A stretch of DNA of 64,000 nucleotides. Source: Amoebophrya sp. A120. Lineage: Eukaryota; Sar; Dinophyceae; Syndiniales; Amoebophryaceae. Below are positions 10,754 to 22,900 of the stretch, one piece after another; positions within the stretch are counted from its first letter, which is position 1; the number at the start of each line of letters is the position of its first letter. The stretch is from positions 3,501,402-3,565,401 of the forward strand of contig CAJINV010000006.1 in the NCBI GenBank assembly GCA_905178155.1, given 5' to 3'. The notes beneath the pieces are model-generated. The model saw nothing but the letters and a program-made list of their open reading frames with translations, ran no database searches and had not been told where the DNA came from. The position numbers and the translations under genes were made by a program.

Positions 10754-13078
10754 TCACGCCGCTATCAGAATCAACACGACGGCGACCACCAAAATCAGAA
10801 ACGACACTACACCCAAAATCTTCAAATTTTTCTGCAACTGGTAATCCGGATCTGCGGCTTGCTTTTCCTCGAGTTGAATTATCGCGTTAGCGAAATCCGA
10901 TACTTGCCACCATCTCTCGTACTCGATCCTTTTCGACTTGCACATCTTCTTTAACTTGTTGATGTCGTACTCCTGCAAAGCCTGCATCTATCACAGGAGA
11001 AAAGTCGTGTTGCAGTTACACATTATTGTTGGTGGAGTTTCTGCATCACAAAGTTGCTCGAAATGGCAAGAAAGAAAGCCTGCGATGCCCAGATTACAAG
11101 GGGAAACACGACGAATGAATTTGAAATGAGGTTGCTAGGCATTTCCTGCATGACAGAGGTTGTCTGTGTTGCTTGTCTCCCATCAGAGTATGTAACTGTA
11201 ACACTTGTTTTCTCTCACGATAGCATCCGTTTCTTCCTCTGCACCAAGTATTTCTCTCCTCTCGATTGCGGTCCCGCGTAGGTCGGTGCCTGGTCGTCGG
11301 AGTCTTCGGGGGTTACCTGAACAAGTTTGTCATGCTACGATCGCATGATTGAAAAGAGAGGTTTGTCATGCTACTCTCACGACCACCCGAACAAATCATT
11401 ACATGATTGTACCTGGTCCCCCCTCTTGCAGCAGATGCACCACTTGTTCCATTGCCTTCTTCTCCTTTCGTCGTCCGCCGCCTTCGCATCCGCAGCGAGA
11501 ATTACCCTTATCAGCTCCTCGGAGCTGTCTTGGTTTGAAACATCCAAAATTCCGGCAGATTATGAGGGCGCACAACTCCCCGTCCCCCTCACTTGTCATG
11601 CAAAATGCCAAAGCCACGCTTTGCCGCTTTGCACTGTTTGCATGACAAGTTTGGGCCTCTCAAATGGCACTACCTTCCTGTGCGAATTACTCATGCAAAA
11701 CCTGCATTCTTGCTGATGCTTGTATTGCTGGTTATGTCAGCACACAAATGAAGGGGAGGGGGGTTGTGCACTGTCATACAGATCGCGCTTCGTCCCGAAG
11801 CTGTTCCAGGGAGAGACGCTCGAGCGACTGGCGGAGTTCTTTCTGGATGTCGGTGAATTTCAGACCCTCCATGTTGCCCTGAAGAGAGGTTATTTAGGTT
11901 GCGTTAGTAAACCATGTGTAATGTTGCTGAACATGATGAAATAAAGGCTCCCTGTAGAAGTTCTTGATATTGATATCCGTAATCTGCATAAGCTTGTCGA
12001 TTCCTGCTCATGCAATACAAATCTTATCAGACCTCCGACCTGTATCAGCTTGTCCTTGCATTTCTTCAATTCCGCTTCCAATTCTGATTTTTTCGTTTTC
12101 GTTTCCCCACCACCCTCCTCTGCCGGTATGAACTGTATCGCCCTCTCGTAGCTGTTTTTTGCGTCTGCGTACTTTTCCAGACACTGTTCCGCCCCGGCCC
12201 TTCTGGACCACCCTTTCCACCATTTTGGATCCAACGCCGTGGCCTTCTTCGCATCGGCTAGTGCTTTGTCGTATTGTTTTTGAAACTATGCAATGTAAAT
12301 TTCCTGTACATGTAAAAAATGCATGACAAACTTCGCTACCTGGCAGAGGCCAACTTGTCATGCTGGACTAGGATCGAAGGCAAGTTTTGTCATGCAGAAA
12401 CCGCATTTGTACCTACGTCGTGTACAGGAAATTTACTGTGGATAGAAACTGGTAACACGCGGCGCGGTTGGAGAAAAGGATGGCGTTGTCGGTTTTCACA
12501 TCCTGTGCAAAAGTATCGCACTGGTATAAATGCAAGTCTTGTGTGCATTACAAATCCTTTTCTAAAGGGAACTCCGCATTCCAACTTTTACTTCTCATGC
12601 TGAGGAAAATTTGTAATGCATTTATACGACTACGATACTTGTTTTGCAGTTCATATTTCAGTTCGATAGCTTTGGAAAATTGCTCGATCGCTTTTTCGTA
12701 CTCCTTTTTCTTAAAATGCTCACTTATGGAAGTGTCAGAATCGAAATTCATTGGCAAAATCAAAAAATTTGTGATGCACAAAATCAATGCTAGTTGGAGC
12801 CTCAGTTTTCAAGTGGCGCATGACAAATTTCGGGAGCACCCAAATCCAGTCTGTCATGCTGTTTGGGCAAAGAAGGCTGCTCCTGTCATGCTACTCTGGC
12901 AGCACATTGCATACCCCTAAAGAGGCTTACACTCGGTCTCATATGCCTGCTCCCCAGTACAGGCCTTCAGTGCTCTACATTCTATGCATCACAAGTTTTT
13001 CGATTTTGTCGATTTCGATCCTGGCACATCCATATCATTCCCATTCTGCTTATGCTGCTCCCAAATTTCGGACGACAT
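10754..13078 (-). CDS. G3: TPR co-chaperone with C-terminal membrane anchor
   Basis: Nine exons, 338 aa; start ATG at 13078 (MSSEIWEQHKQNGNEHFKKK). Three TPR units follow one another: EYEKAIEQFSKAIEL, AILFSNRAACYQFQKQYDKA and KATALDPKWWKGWSRRAGA, the pattern of STI1/SGT-type Hsp70/Hsp90 co-chaperones (family knowledge). A central helical region leads to a coiled segment and a C-terminal hydrophobic helix (ILGVVSFLILVVAVVLILIA) ending in AA, so the protein is probably tail-anchored with the TPRs in the cytosol. Five introns are introners and three are short GT-AG introns, the highest share of ordinary introns in the window. Which chaperone it binds cannot be told from the sequence. Confidence 0.85.
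10989..11222. mobile_element. Introner, family N, in G3
   Basis: TSD gcatc/gcatc; only copy of this TIR in the window. Confidence 0.9.
11317..11412 (-). other. GT-AG intron of G3 (96 nt)
   Basis: GTACAATC to CTTGTTCAG on the minus strand; joins codons CAG and GTA in phase 0. It carries internal TTGTCATGC motifs like introners but has no TIR/TSD. Confidence 0.7.
11561..11778. mobile_element. Introner, family E, in G3
   Basis: TSD cagat/cagat. Confidence 0.9.
11879..11932 (-). other. GT-AG intron of G3 (54 nt)
   Basis: Starts GTTCAGC, ends CCTCTCTTCAG, with a classical branch-point match TACTAAC. Phase 0. Confidence 0.7.
11984..12039 (-). other. GT-AG intron of G3 (56 nt) flanked by a near-duplicate
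   Basis: Starts GTCGGAGG, ends CTTATGCAG. The exon end GACAAGCTGATACAG is repeated at the intron end as GACAAGCTTATGCAG, as expected for intron birth by tandem duplication. Confidence 0.55.
12287..12444. mobile_element. Introner, family G, in G3
   Basis: TSD gaaac/gaaac. Confidence 0.9.
12499..12655. mobile_element. Introner, family B, in G3
   Basis: TSD tttca/tttca; left tip CATC instead of TATC. Confidence 0.9.
12725..13034. mobile_element. Introner, family I, in G3
   Basis: TSD tcact/tcatt (4 of 5). Confidence 0.87.
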
Positions 13079-13928
13079 AGTGGCGGCGGCGGAGGTTGTA
13101 TAGTGCCCGCTGTGGAGGTGGAAGCAGGAGAAATTTGTCTACTTGCGCGGATGAGGATGGCGGTGTGTGTGTGTTCGCGCTTGTGTTCTTGATGGTGCTC
13201 CTGTTACTAGAACTTCTCAATCTTTCACCAGGAGAGCAGGCGTGATTTGTGTCTCCTTCGAACGAACAATGGATCTAGTTGGTATCGTGCGGAAGAATTA
13301 CCGGAAGACAACAGCAACCGGTTATTTTCCGCGGGTGCGTCCGGACAGAAACAGAATCGATGGTGTGAAGAGTGTGACCCGAACTACCGCAGAAAGAATC
13401 AATGTCAGCTCATGTTTTTCCTGAAGCAAGCACAAGTTGTTGATGAACTCAGTTGTACCAGCGCCAACAGCTTAACTAGTTAGAAGAACTTCTATCTGCT
13501 CATCTCTCACTGTCCAAAACAACTAGACAAACTTTCTGACATATCTCCGCCCCTCATTTCTCTCGAAGTCACTACAGAAAACTGGTACTGCCGACCGCGT
13601 ACCATAGTTGCCTCGTAGCTCTGGAGAGGCACCATGCGAGCATGGGAGTACTGTGCAAGCGGAAAAGGATCGAATTGGCGCTGAACAATGCGGCGGTCTT
13701 AAGTTTTCGAAGCTTGTGCGCGTCTGCATCCGCTCCGGCCAGCGTTTTGCGTTCGTGATTGATGTACAAGGACGAATGCTGATACAAATCAGCAAAGATG
13801 TAATGTACAGAAATGAAATGTCGCGTAGAAGAGTTCACAAATGTTGTCGCCGTCGCCCAACGTGGATTTACAATATGTGGTTGTTGCATATGTATTCATG
13901 AGAGCCGTGTAATACTAGTCGCTAGAAT
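13079..13928. other. Spacer G4-G3
   Basis: No supported gene and no element; probably the G3 promoter and the G4 3' end. Confidence 0.6.
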
Positions 13929-16900
13929 TCATTTGTTCTTCCTCTTATTCCTCTTCCCCCTGTTCTGTTTTCCCGGGCTTGTGCTTGCAGCAGTACTTCT
14001 TGCAGGGGTCTTTTCCTCAACGTCGTTGGTTCCTGTAGAAGGCGGGTCCTTTTTCAATACTGAAGCTGATGCAGTGTCCTGTAAGGCTGAGTCAACGACT
14101 TTTGGCGTCGTCCTACTCACCCCGAGTTCTTGATCTCCCGCCCTCGAAGAAGACGCACTCGTCGGCGGTTCCACAGAGCTAGACACGACTTCGTGGTCCT
14201 CTCCATCATGCGACGCGATCAACTCCGCTTGGTTTAGTATTGGTTCCTTTTCCGGTGAGGACACGCGGTCTAACCGTAAAGGAGGCACGAGGTTCTGCTT
14301 TGAGGATGTTCTGTTCCTAATGTCCTGCTCTGGAGTGGTGCCTGTTGTGGTCTTTATGCCCCCTACCGGAGCAGTAGTTGCCTCTGCAGCGTTATTCATT
14401 TTCGACGGACTACTTGCAGCAGGCGTTTGTTACCCTGTGGTCGGCCACACATCCACTACTGAAGCGGAAGAACGTCGCAGGGTCAATTTTTTCAGGGACA
14501 TAGATGAGTTCTCCTTTGTCATTTGTTCTCCCCTCGCAGAGGAGGTTGCGGAAGACGCCGAGCTGCTGGTTGAGTAGATCAACGGTTTGTCGAAAATATT
14601 TTCATCCCTGCTGTGATCGCCAGAACTCCTTGCCCGCTTCAGTTTGTCATGCGATAAATTCGCGTTCGACAGTAGCATTTCTTCTGACGGCAAGTCGTTC
14701 GAGGAAGACGTGTGCTGCGAGTCCGCTAGGGAGTTGCTGCTGGTTTCCTTCTGCATTGAGGGGATTTGGATAATTTGCTTGATGTTCGTCCTCTCGTCAT
14801 GCATGGAAACGCCAGACCTATCGTCTACTATTCTTGTCGAAGTAGCTCCATGCTTATCTCTCCAACCGGGGAGATCGTCTAGATGAAACGTTGGCTATGC
14901 ATTGCACAAGCATCGTACTAGTAGAAATCGCATTTACAAATTCGGCCAGCATGACAAATGGAATTTGTCATGCTGTTTTGCCTTGAAAAAGAGATTTGTA
15001 GTGCATAAATGCAATGACTACGAGTACGATACTTTTTCACAGGATATTGTCTCATAGTCGTTCTCCGCAGCTGAAGATCTCAACAGCTCTTCTCGTAATA
15101 GCTCGTCGGAAGAGGATTTCAAATCGAAATCGCGCCGCGGTTCTTGTCTTGCTTGTTTTTTGTTGCCATAGTCGAGGACTGGTGAAGGACTGTTGACCCC
15201 TCCAAGATCACTTACCACCTGCTTCACATGGTCAACGCAAGAGCTTATCGGGATCACGTTTATCCTGTGCAAAAGTATCGTAGTCGTACTAATTGCAGTC
15301 AAGCATTACAATTTCTTTTCTTCAGGTAAATCCGCATGACAGATTGTATTTCTCATGCTGAGGAAATTTGTAATGCATTTAATATACGAGTACGATACTC
15401 TTGCAATGCATAACGTTGTCTCCTGTGCAAGAAGACCCGGCGCTCATCTGCTCTGCCGCTACTCTCGACGCCAGCGTGTTTTCTGTCGATCCTAATTTAC
15501 CGAGCAGGATCGGCATAGAAGAAGTAGTAGTGCTGTTGTTCTGGCTGCTCGGCTCTCCTTCTACAACATGACTGGAAGACGACAGTGGGGCACTGGATAA
15601 AACCGGCTCATTAATCGACGTGGCGTAATTATCCGTCACGACCGGCATTATGGTCGGCAGCTCCAGCCTGAAGGGCGTTGGCGTCACGTCTCTACTCCCT
15701 GACAGCTGCGTCATCGCACCACCGGGTGGTGGCGTCATTTCCGGGGAGGGTGGTCCGGACGTGTCGGCGCTGTCCTCATTCATCCCTCTCGTACTGAAAC
15801 CACCACCACCGTCCCTCATACTCACATCCGGTCTGGGACTAACTGGCGGGCTTGGTGGCGGCCGTTTCAAAACGTATTTGTAAAAAGCGGGGACGTATGC
15901 AGTGCAGAAGTATCGTACTCGTACGAATCATCTCAATCATGCAAGACAAATCGCCTGACCAAGCTAAATCAGCATGGCAAATTGCATTTGTCATGCTGCG
16001 CTAATTTGTATTGCGATAATTCCTAGTATAGTACTAGTACGGTACTTGTTTTGCAATGCATAATATGATCAGCCAGTCGACGAATTTCTTCAGTCCGGAA
16101 AACTCGTAAAACATCAAGAAGTATTCACTAACCCACCGCCACCAACCTAAACTCCGGCCGGAAACCGGTATCCCCCAAATAATCTTCGACTGCATGATGT
16201 CAAACACCGTCGCTAAAATTGCCGTTGTGTCCAAGTTCGCGAGTAGCGGGTAGATCGTGCCGTGAAGGAAGAACAGTAGGGAGATTATCGGGTCGAAGAA
16301 GAAGTTTTTCACCGGCCGCACGAAATTCATCAACGAGTTCCACCAGGTATGACTGTGCACAACTCCCCGCCCCCCTCATTTCTCATGCAAAATCCACAAT
16401 TACAGTTGCTCCCTTGCGTCACTATTATGCATGACAAATTTCGAGAGCCCAAACAATCAACTACAGTAGGTACACAAATTTGTCATGCACAGGCTCCACC
16501 AGGGTCGCTGGCGTTTGTATTGCTATTCGCGCAATACAAACGAGGGGGAGGGGGGTTGTGCACTGTCATACCTGGCTCTCAAATACGTGAGAAATTCGTC
16601 TATTGGAATCACGAAGATCCAGATTAAATGAAGCGTGTTTGCAAAAGAAAACGCCTAATTGGCGGGCGATTCGAACTTTTCCAAAACTTTTCGTTTGACT
16701 TTTCAGGATTTCAGGGTATTGAAAACGATTTGATAAAGCGAGTCAGAACGAAAAAACGCAACGAAGATACTCCAAGTAGCGACAGAACAGGGGCGCCTGC
16801 GAGGTCTTGGGCGCCGACGCCTCCTCTTGTCCCGCGGGTGATCGGCGAAGCCCGAGCGACCGCCTTTCAACCCGCCGAAGCGTGCGCGCGCCGGGCACCC

Positions 16901-19900
16901 GCCGACCGCACCCAGCCAACGGCTGCCGGCGCGGGCGCCCTAAAGAAAAAGGCCATGACCGCCCATCGCACCCACCCGCCCCCCCCCAGGCCCGGAAGGC
17001 CTACCCGGGAACGGACTAGGAGGAGGGCTACCGACACAGGGAAGGGGGCCGGTCCGCCAGACCCTAAACCCGACGCAACCGGGCACCGGGCAGCACGCGC
17101 CCTCGCCAAAAAACGCGCGCGCCCAAGCCTCACAAACACCGCGAACCACGGCGCTCCCCCGCGCCTCCCGCCGCCGGCGGGCCGCCACCGCGAAACGGCC
17201 CGACCCTGGCAGCTTTCTTAATGCAAAGCAACCACCGGCCAAAAGCTGCCGGCGGTGCGTGCTGCTGTTTCGCGCTTTTCCACATGAGGAAGATCAAAGC
17301 GCGCCAGCCTGTTGGGCTTTGTTTGACTTCAACGAACCGCCGGCGCCGGGTTCTATCGGTCGCCGGCTGATAATACTCTCGACACAGGAGGGCCGACAAA
17401 GAAAAGGGGCACCCCGCTGAGGCGCCGGCCGCGTGGGGTTCTGGCGATTTGGGGCGCGCAAAAGAGCGCCCCAAAAAACTCGCGGCAAATCAGAAAAGCG
17501 AAGCCACACGACAGGGCCGGGGCTCCGTTCGGAGCATTTGGCCGGCCGCGAAAGCGGCCGCCACCTTTTCGCCGGTTTCTATGTGGCGGAAGCTTTGCAA
17601 AGGGTGCCGGCGCGCAAAGAAAAAACACAGAAAAGCAAAAGCGCGCGAGGCCAATCCCCATGCCATGGGACCGGCTTGCCTTCGGTTTCAGGGCGCTCCA
17701 CCGCGGCGCCCGGATCGGCCCCATACCGCCAGGGGTAGCTTTCGGACAGGGGTTCTGAAAATTTGGCAAAGAAGTGCCATGCTTTCCAAAAGACGGCCAA
17801 GCCACACGGCATGGCCATACCAAAAGCGGCACGGGGGGGCCCAGAAAAAGGACGCAGTGGCTGGCCAGGGCAACGGTCGGCGGGCAAGGCAGCCAGCGGC
17901 ACCGACCTCACCACCTCCGCCACGGAGGCTATATTTGGCACGCTGGGCACACGCAGCAGCGGCTTACCGTCCGACAGCCCCACACGTAGCAAGCAAACAG
18001 GCCCCGAGGGTAACTAAGCTCCCACGACGCCCCCTCCGCTACGTCGCACGCAGGGGCGCAGTTCCGCCCGTGCACCAACCACATCGCCCGGCGCCCCAAC
18101 ATGACTCGCCCCGCCCGAAACGGTGTCGAGCGTGCCATGCGGTCCGACGTCGGACCGCGCGGTATGCTTGTCGGAAAAGCAAAACAGCAAAGGCACAGGC
18201 GCCCTGGCTGACCAGATAGAGACGAAACGGATCGCCCAATCCCGGCCCACAGGGTGGGGCGCAGGGCGAGCGAAGGGCGAGACGAGCGATGGGTGGCAAT
18301 CGGGCCGCCGGCACGTAGGAAGTAGACCCGCGGCGGCGCCGCCCGGTATTCCAGGCGCGCAGGCAGGCCGGCGGGGCCCAACATGCAGGCGCCCCCCCAT
18401 ATCAGAGGGTGGGAGGCCCCCAGGCAGGCCGGCTCCGGCCGGCTGGCGCCTGGCGGATGCGGCGGAATCGCTTCGGCACCCCAATAACACGCCTCCCCCG
18501 CCCGGGCTCGGCAGTGCGCCGGCGCCACGCCCGCGCGGCTGTTGCCGGCCGGCACATTGTGGCCCCGGTCTAGGTCGGTCGCGGGCGGGGGGGCGAAGGA
18601 ATGGCGCGGCCGGGCCGGGTGTTCCTTCCGTCTATGGGTTTGGGCAAACCGACGCCAACTCCAGCGGCGCCCGGGCCCCCGAGAGCCCGCCGGCCGCCGC
18701 AAGTGTGGAGCACGCGGAGCGCATGCCCCGAACGCGCCCCGAACGGCGCAACGCGCCAAGTTCAGGGGGTCGGTAGCAAACGCCGAAGCCCGGGCGCCCT
18801 CTCTTGGTTCGCAGCAAGCTACACGCGCACCGGCGCCCCCGGGGCGTGAATCCGCTGCCCGGTGGCGCATGCGACAACGTAGCGCCGCCCGCCCGCCGGG
18901 GCGGGGCCGGCCGCTTGCCTGGCTACGCCCGTGCGCAATAACCGCAGGCGTGCCTGCCGGGGGGCTGTGCCTGCCTCTTTTCGGGCGCAAGGCAGCCGCC
19001 CGAGGGCGGCCCGGCTGGCGGGCAGGAACAAAGGGCAGGCGCCGGGCGGCGAAGCTTTTCCGCCCCTCTACCGAAAACTCTGCCGGATACTTTGCCGAGA
19101 ACTTGCCGAAAACTTTCCCCCGAACTTTCCCGAAAAGTCGGCGAAAACCTTCCGCGAAACCTTCCCGAAAAATTCTCCCGTTTAAAAGTCGACCAAAAGT
19201 TACAGACCGGGAGTTGAAAAGTCATCCAAAAGTTTTCGAGTCCAAAAATGATCCCGAAGCGGGAAAGTTCGGGGGAAAGTTTTCGGCAAGTTTTCGGCAG
19301 GCTTTCGGCACTCAGGCAGAAGATTTCGTCGCGCCCTCAAAAGCCGAAAAGCCGGAAGGCTTGCACATCCGCCAGGCTTGCGAAGAATCCCGCTGCCCCC
19401 CCCCTTTTCTACATGGCTGAGGCGGTCTCCCCGAAAATGGGGACAGAGCCTCCTGGGCGAACTTATTGCGCGCGCCGGCGCGGCAACATGTGAGTGGCGC
19501 CCCGCGCGCGCCCCTGCTGCGCCGGCGCCCTTTCTACTCGCGAAAAGCCGGCCGCGCAAGGCCGCCGCGACCGAGGCGGAGCACTCTGGAGCGGCGGCAT
19601 GGTCTCGCCGCTTTGTATGTATGTAAGTGCGGGGGGCCGGCGAATATGAAAGAGAAAGGGGCAGGCCGGACGGCCTCTAGCTAACGCCCAAAGAAGGGCG
19701 CCACGCAAAAACGTGAGGCGCGGGCAGCTCCACCGAAGCGCGCCACGCCATGCGGCCCGAACGTGCGAGGCCGGGCCGCGCGGCGTGCTGCGCGCCTACT
19801 TCAATGCGCCAAATATTGCCGCCGGGGCGGAGATAATGAGGCCGGCGCCGCTTCTTTGCCCGCCGACCTTGGCCCACGCCACTTTTTTGTTTTTTCTGGG

Positions 19901-22900
19901 CCCGCCGTGCCGGGGTGGGTAAGGTTATGCCGCACGGTATGGCGGCCGGTTGGGGAAAATGGCAGACATTGGGCAACTTGCCAAAACGCCTTCCCGAAAG
20001 CCAACCCCGATGCTATCGGGCCGACCCGGGCACCGCGGGGGGCGCCCAAAAACCGAAGGAAAAGCGGGCCCATAGAATGCGGGCTGGCTTCGCGCGCTTG
20101 GCGCGTTTCTTCTTTTTTGCGTTGTTTATTATTTTTCGCGCCCGCGCCTTTTGCAAAGCTAGCGCCCCCCCGCTGAGAACCCGGCAAAAGGGCGGCCGCT
20201 TTCGATTCGCGACCGGTTTCGCGGCCCTGCCATACGGCTTCGCTGTTCTGGCTTCGGGCGGGTTTTTTGGGGCGCCCTTTTGGGCGCCCCAAGTCGCGCG
20301 CCAGAATCGCACGCGGCCGGCGCCTGAGAAGGGTGCCACGTTTGCCGACCCCCCTACGTCATTTTTTCAGACAGTCTTTCCCCCGGCGGCCGACTGAGCC
20401 CACCGGCGACTGCATTCATTGAAGTAAGACAAAACCAAATAGGCGGGCGCGCTTGGGTTTTTTTCATCTTCAACATGCGAAAAAACGCGAGCCAACGCCC
20501 CAAGCCCCCGGCCGTTTTTGGCGGTTCTTGTCGGGAAAGCTGCAGAGATACAGCCGGCCCACGGGGTCGCTGCGGTACATCCTACAAGAGAAGGCAAACC
20601 ACCCAGGCACGCAGGCTCGTGCTGGAGGGCAACATACCAGAGGGGCCACGGGGCCCCCGCCCGCCGGCTCGCTTGTGGGGCGGGCCACCCGGGGGAGTTG
20701 CGTTATCCATTTCCTGAACCAAAGAACACCCCACCGGGGAAGCCCACCCAACCGGGGGAGGTCGGCCCCACATCGCGACGCGATGCCGCACGCACGGACG
20801 GCCTGGCGCGTGAGGCTGGCCCACCATCGCGCACCATACCATGCGGTCCGACGTCGGACCGCATGGTATGCTGCCTCTTTGCTTCTCTCGTTCAAGCAGG
20901 CGAAGCAGAATAGACGGGCAACCGAAAAAGACAGGTGGCGCCACCACAGCGCGCCACAGACCCATATCACGCGCCGGCCATCGGGGTGGCCCCCCGTCCG
21001 CAGGCCCTTGACACTTCTGCCACCGCTAGCGAGACGAGCGGAGGAACCGCCTCTGCCCGTTGGTTGCAAAAGGGGGGCGCCTTTGGCGCGCGCTTCGGTC
21101 GCGTCGCGTAACCGCGGAAAGGCGGGCAGGAAACAGACTGCCGGGGCGCGACAGCCTCTATTTTGTAAGAATGGGCAAGCGGCGGGCCAGAATGTAGGGG
21201 GCTGAAGGTACGTAGGACAGGCAGCGCGCGGCCGGCGTGCCATCCAAGACACCGCGGCGGGGCGGCGCGCCCATTCGGTTTCGGGCCCTGGCAGTGGCAG
21301 CCAGTGCCATTGCTTATTTAAAAGGCGCTCAGGGCGAAGAGGGCCGACGCGCCCCGGCATTTCCGAAGCGCGAGGCGGCGATCAACATCCGGGCGAATAC
21401 TGAAAGGCCAAAGGCCAGCGCCCTCGCACCACTTCAAAAGGTGCACAAAATGCGCACAGGGCCCCACAGCGCTCGCGAATAATCGCGAACAACCGACCAC
21501 GGAGGCGCTGCCCGTCCGATGCGCGGCGGGTGGCATTTCCCGCAGCCTGCTTGGAGGCGTCGATCAAAATGGGAGGCAGCTGGCGGGCACACGCCGCGGC
21601 GAAGAGGTGCCGCCCTTTCATGCTCTGCCACTCCCAAAGTGCGGACTTACCAGCAACAGGCAGCACGGTCCAAACAATTTTCGCAAAGCATGGATTGCCG
21701 ACGATCAAAATAGCGATTTTGCCAAAAGTCAAAGTAAAAGTTTTGGAAAAGTCGCTATCCCTTTCCAATTAGGCGTTTTCCTTTGTAACGTGTAGGATAA
21801 CGTCGCGAAGACGAAGTTCGTCAAGTACAACACCGTGTCGCGGATAAACCCGGGGGTGTAATACAACGCAATCGCCGCTGTGTTGTCCCCGAACCACTGT
21901 TCCGCTTTGTAACTCGCGTACGAATCGCATTTTCGTAAGAAATATGGATTGCAAATATGTGGTCTGTTTCTGAGCGAGTACAAACTTGTGCTGCGCACTT
22001 GAGGACACAGAAAAATCTCTCATGCATAGGTAGCAAAAGATGCCCACTTTCTGTCACCAAAATTAAATGGGAGATTTGTCCTGCGGATTCGGCATCATTG
22101 CGAAAGCTTCCTGAAACCTGTGATGCTAGAGCTCCCATGCCAGACCTTCTGGGTCATGCAAAAACAGCATGACTCTTCCAGACCCAGACACTTTTGCACT
22201 TCATAAGAAAATCATGATGGGGTCGGTTTCCAGGCGGCCGAAAAATTGCACCTTGTGGATGACGAACTGGTAGAAGTGGTATCCTGTGCAAAAGTATCGT
22301 ACTCGTAGTAATTGCATTCATGCATTACAAGTTTTTTTCTCAAGGGAAATCCGCATGAAAGATTTCATTTCTCATGCTGGGGAAATTTGTAATGGATGCA
22401 TTTATACGATTACGAGTACGATACTTTTGCACAGCATAAGTGGTGCACCGCGGCGATTAGGAAGCAACAGGGAAGCAAAATGTCCAACACCCAGATGATC
22501 CACCGTCGGATGTTCTTGCTGTTGTACACCCGGGAGGGAAGCAGAGCGGACAAAACGTACTCTACGTAGTACCCGCCAACGTAGATTTTTTCGTCTAAAT
22601 GCTTCAACTTCCGCTTCATCCGACTTAGCTCATTCAGCTCGGAGGAGTCAAATGCTTTGCAAAAGTATCGCACTCGTAGCAATTGCATTTATGCATTACA
22701 AATTTCTTTCTCAAGGTAGATCAGCATGACAAATTTAATTTGTAGTGCTGGGCTAATTTGTAATGCAATTTATACTTAGTGCGATGCTTTTGCAATGCAT
22801 AAGTCAAACGTGAAGACGATCGGCTCTTGCGGTCTCGGAAAAAGAACCTTTATAACCCGCTCAGGTGTTACAATCTCAAACGTTGCAATAGAATATGGAA

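Larger units (their letters stand above)
16639..21788. mobile_element. Giant GC-rich introner (5.15 kb) in G4
   Basis: Ends TTGCAAAAGAAAACGCC and, inverted, TTACAAAGGAAAACGCC; similarity continues about 65 bp inward (CGCCTAATTGG, CTTTTCCAAAACTTTT). TSD cgtgt/cgtgt is perfect, and excision plus one TSD joins G4 exons in frame (TCC TAC ACG CTT CAT). The interior is strongly GC-rich, with long internal inverted repeats and several exact palindromes. I find no transposase or other domain; long open frames inside are GC-driven and mutually overlapping. Likely a non-autonomous or decayed large element that the host still removes as an intron. Confidence 0.9.

Noticed and set aside
17929-19420. Coding genes inside the giant GC-rich introner
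   Set aside because: Open frames overlap on opposite strands, follow the palindromes and show no motif of a transposase or other protein.
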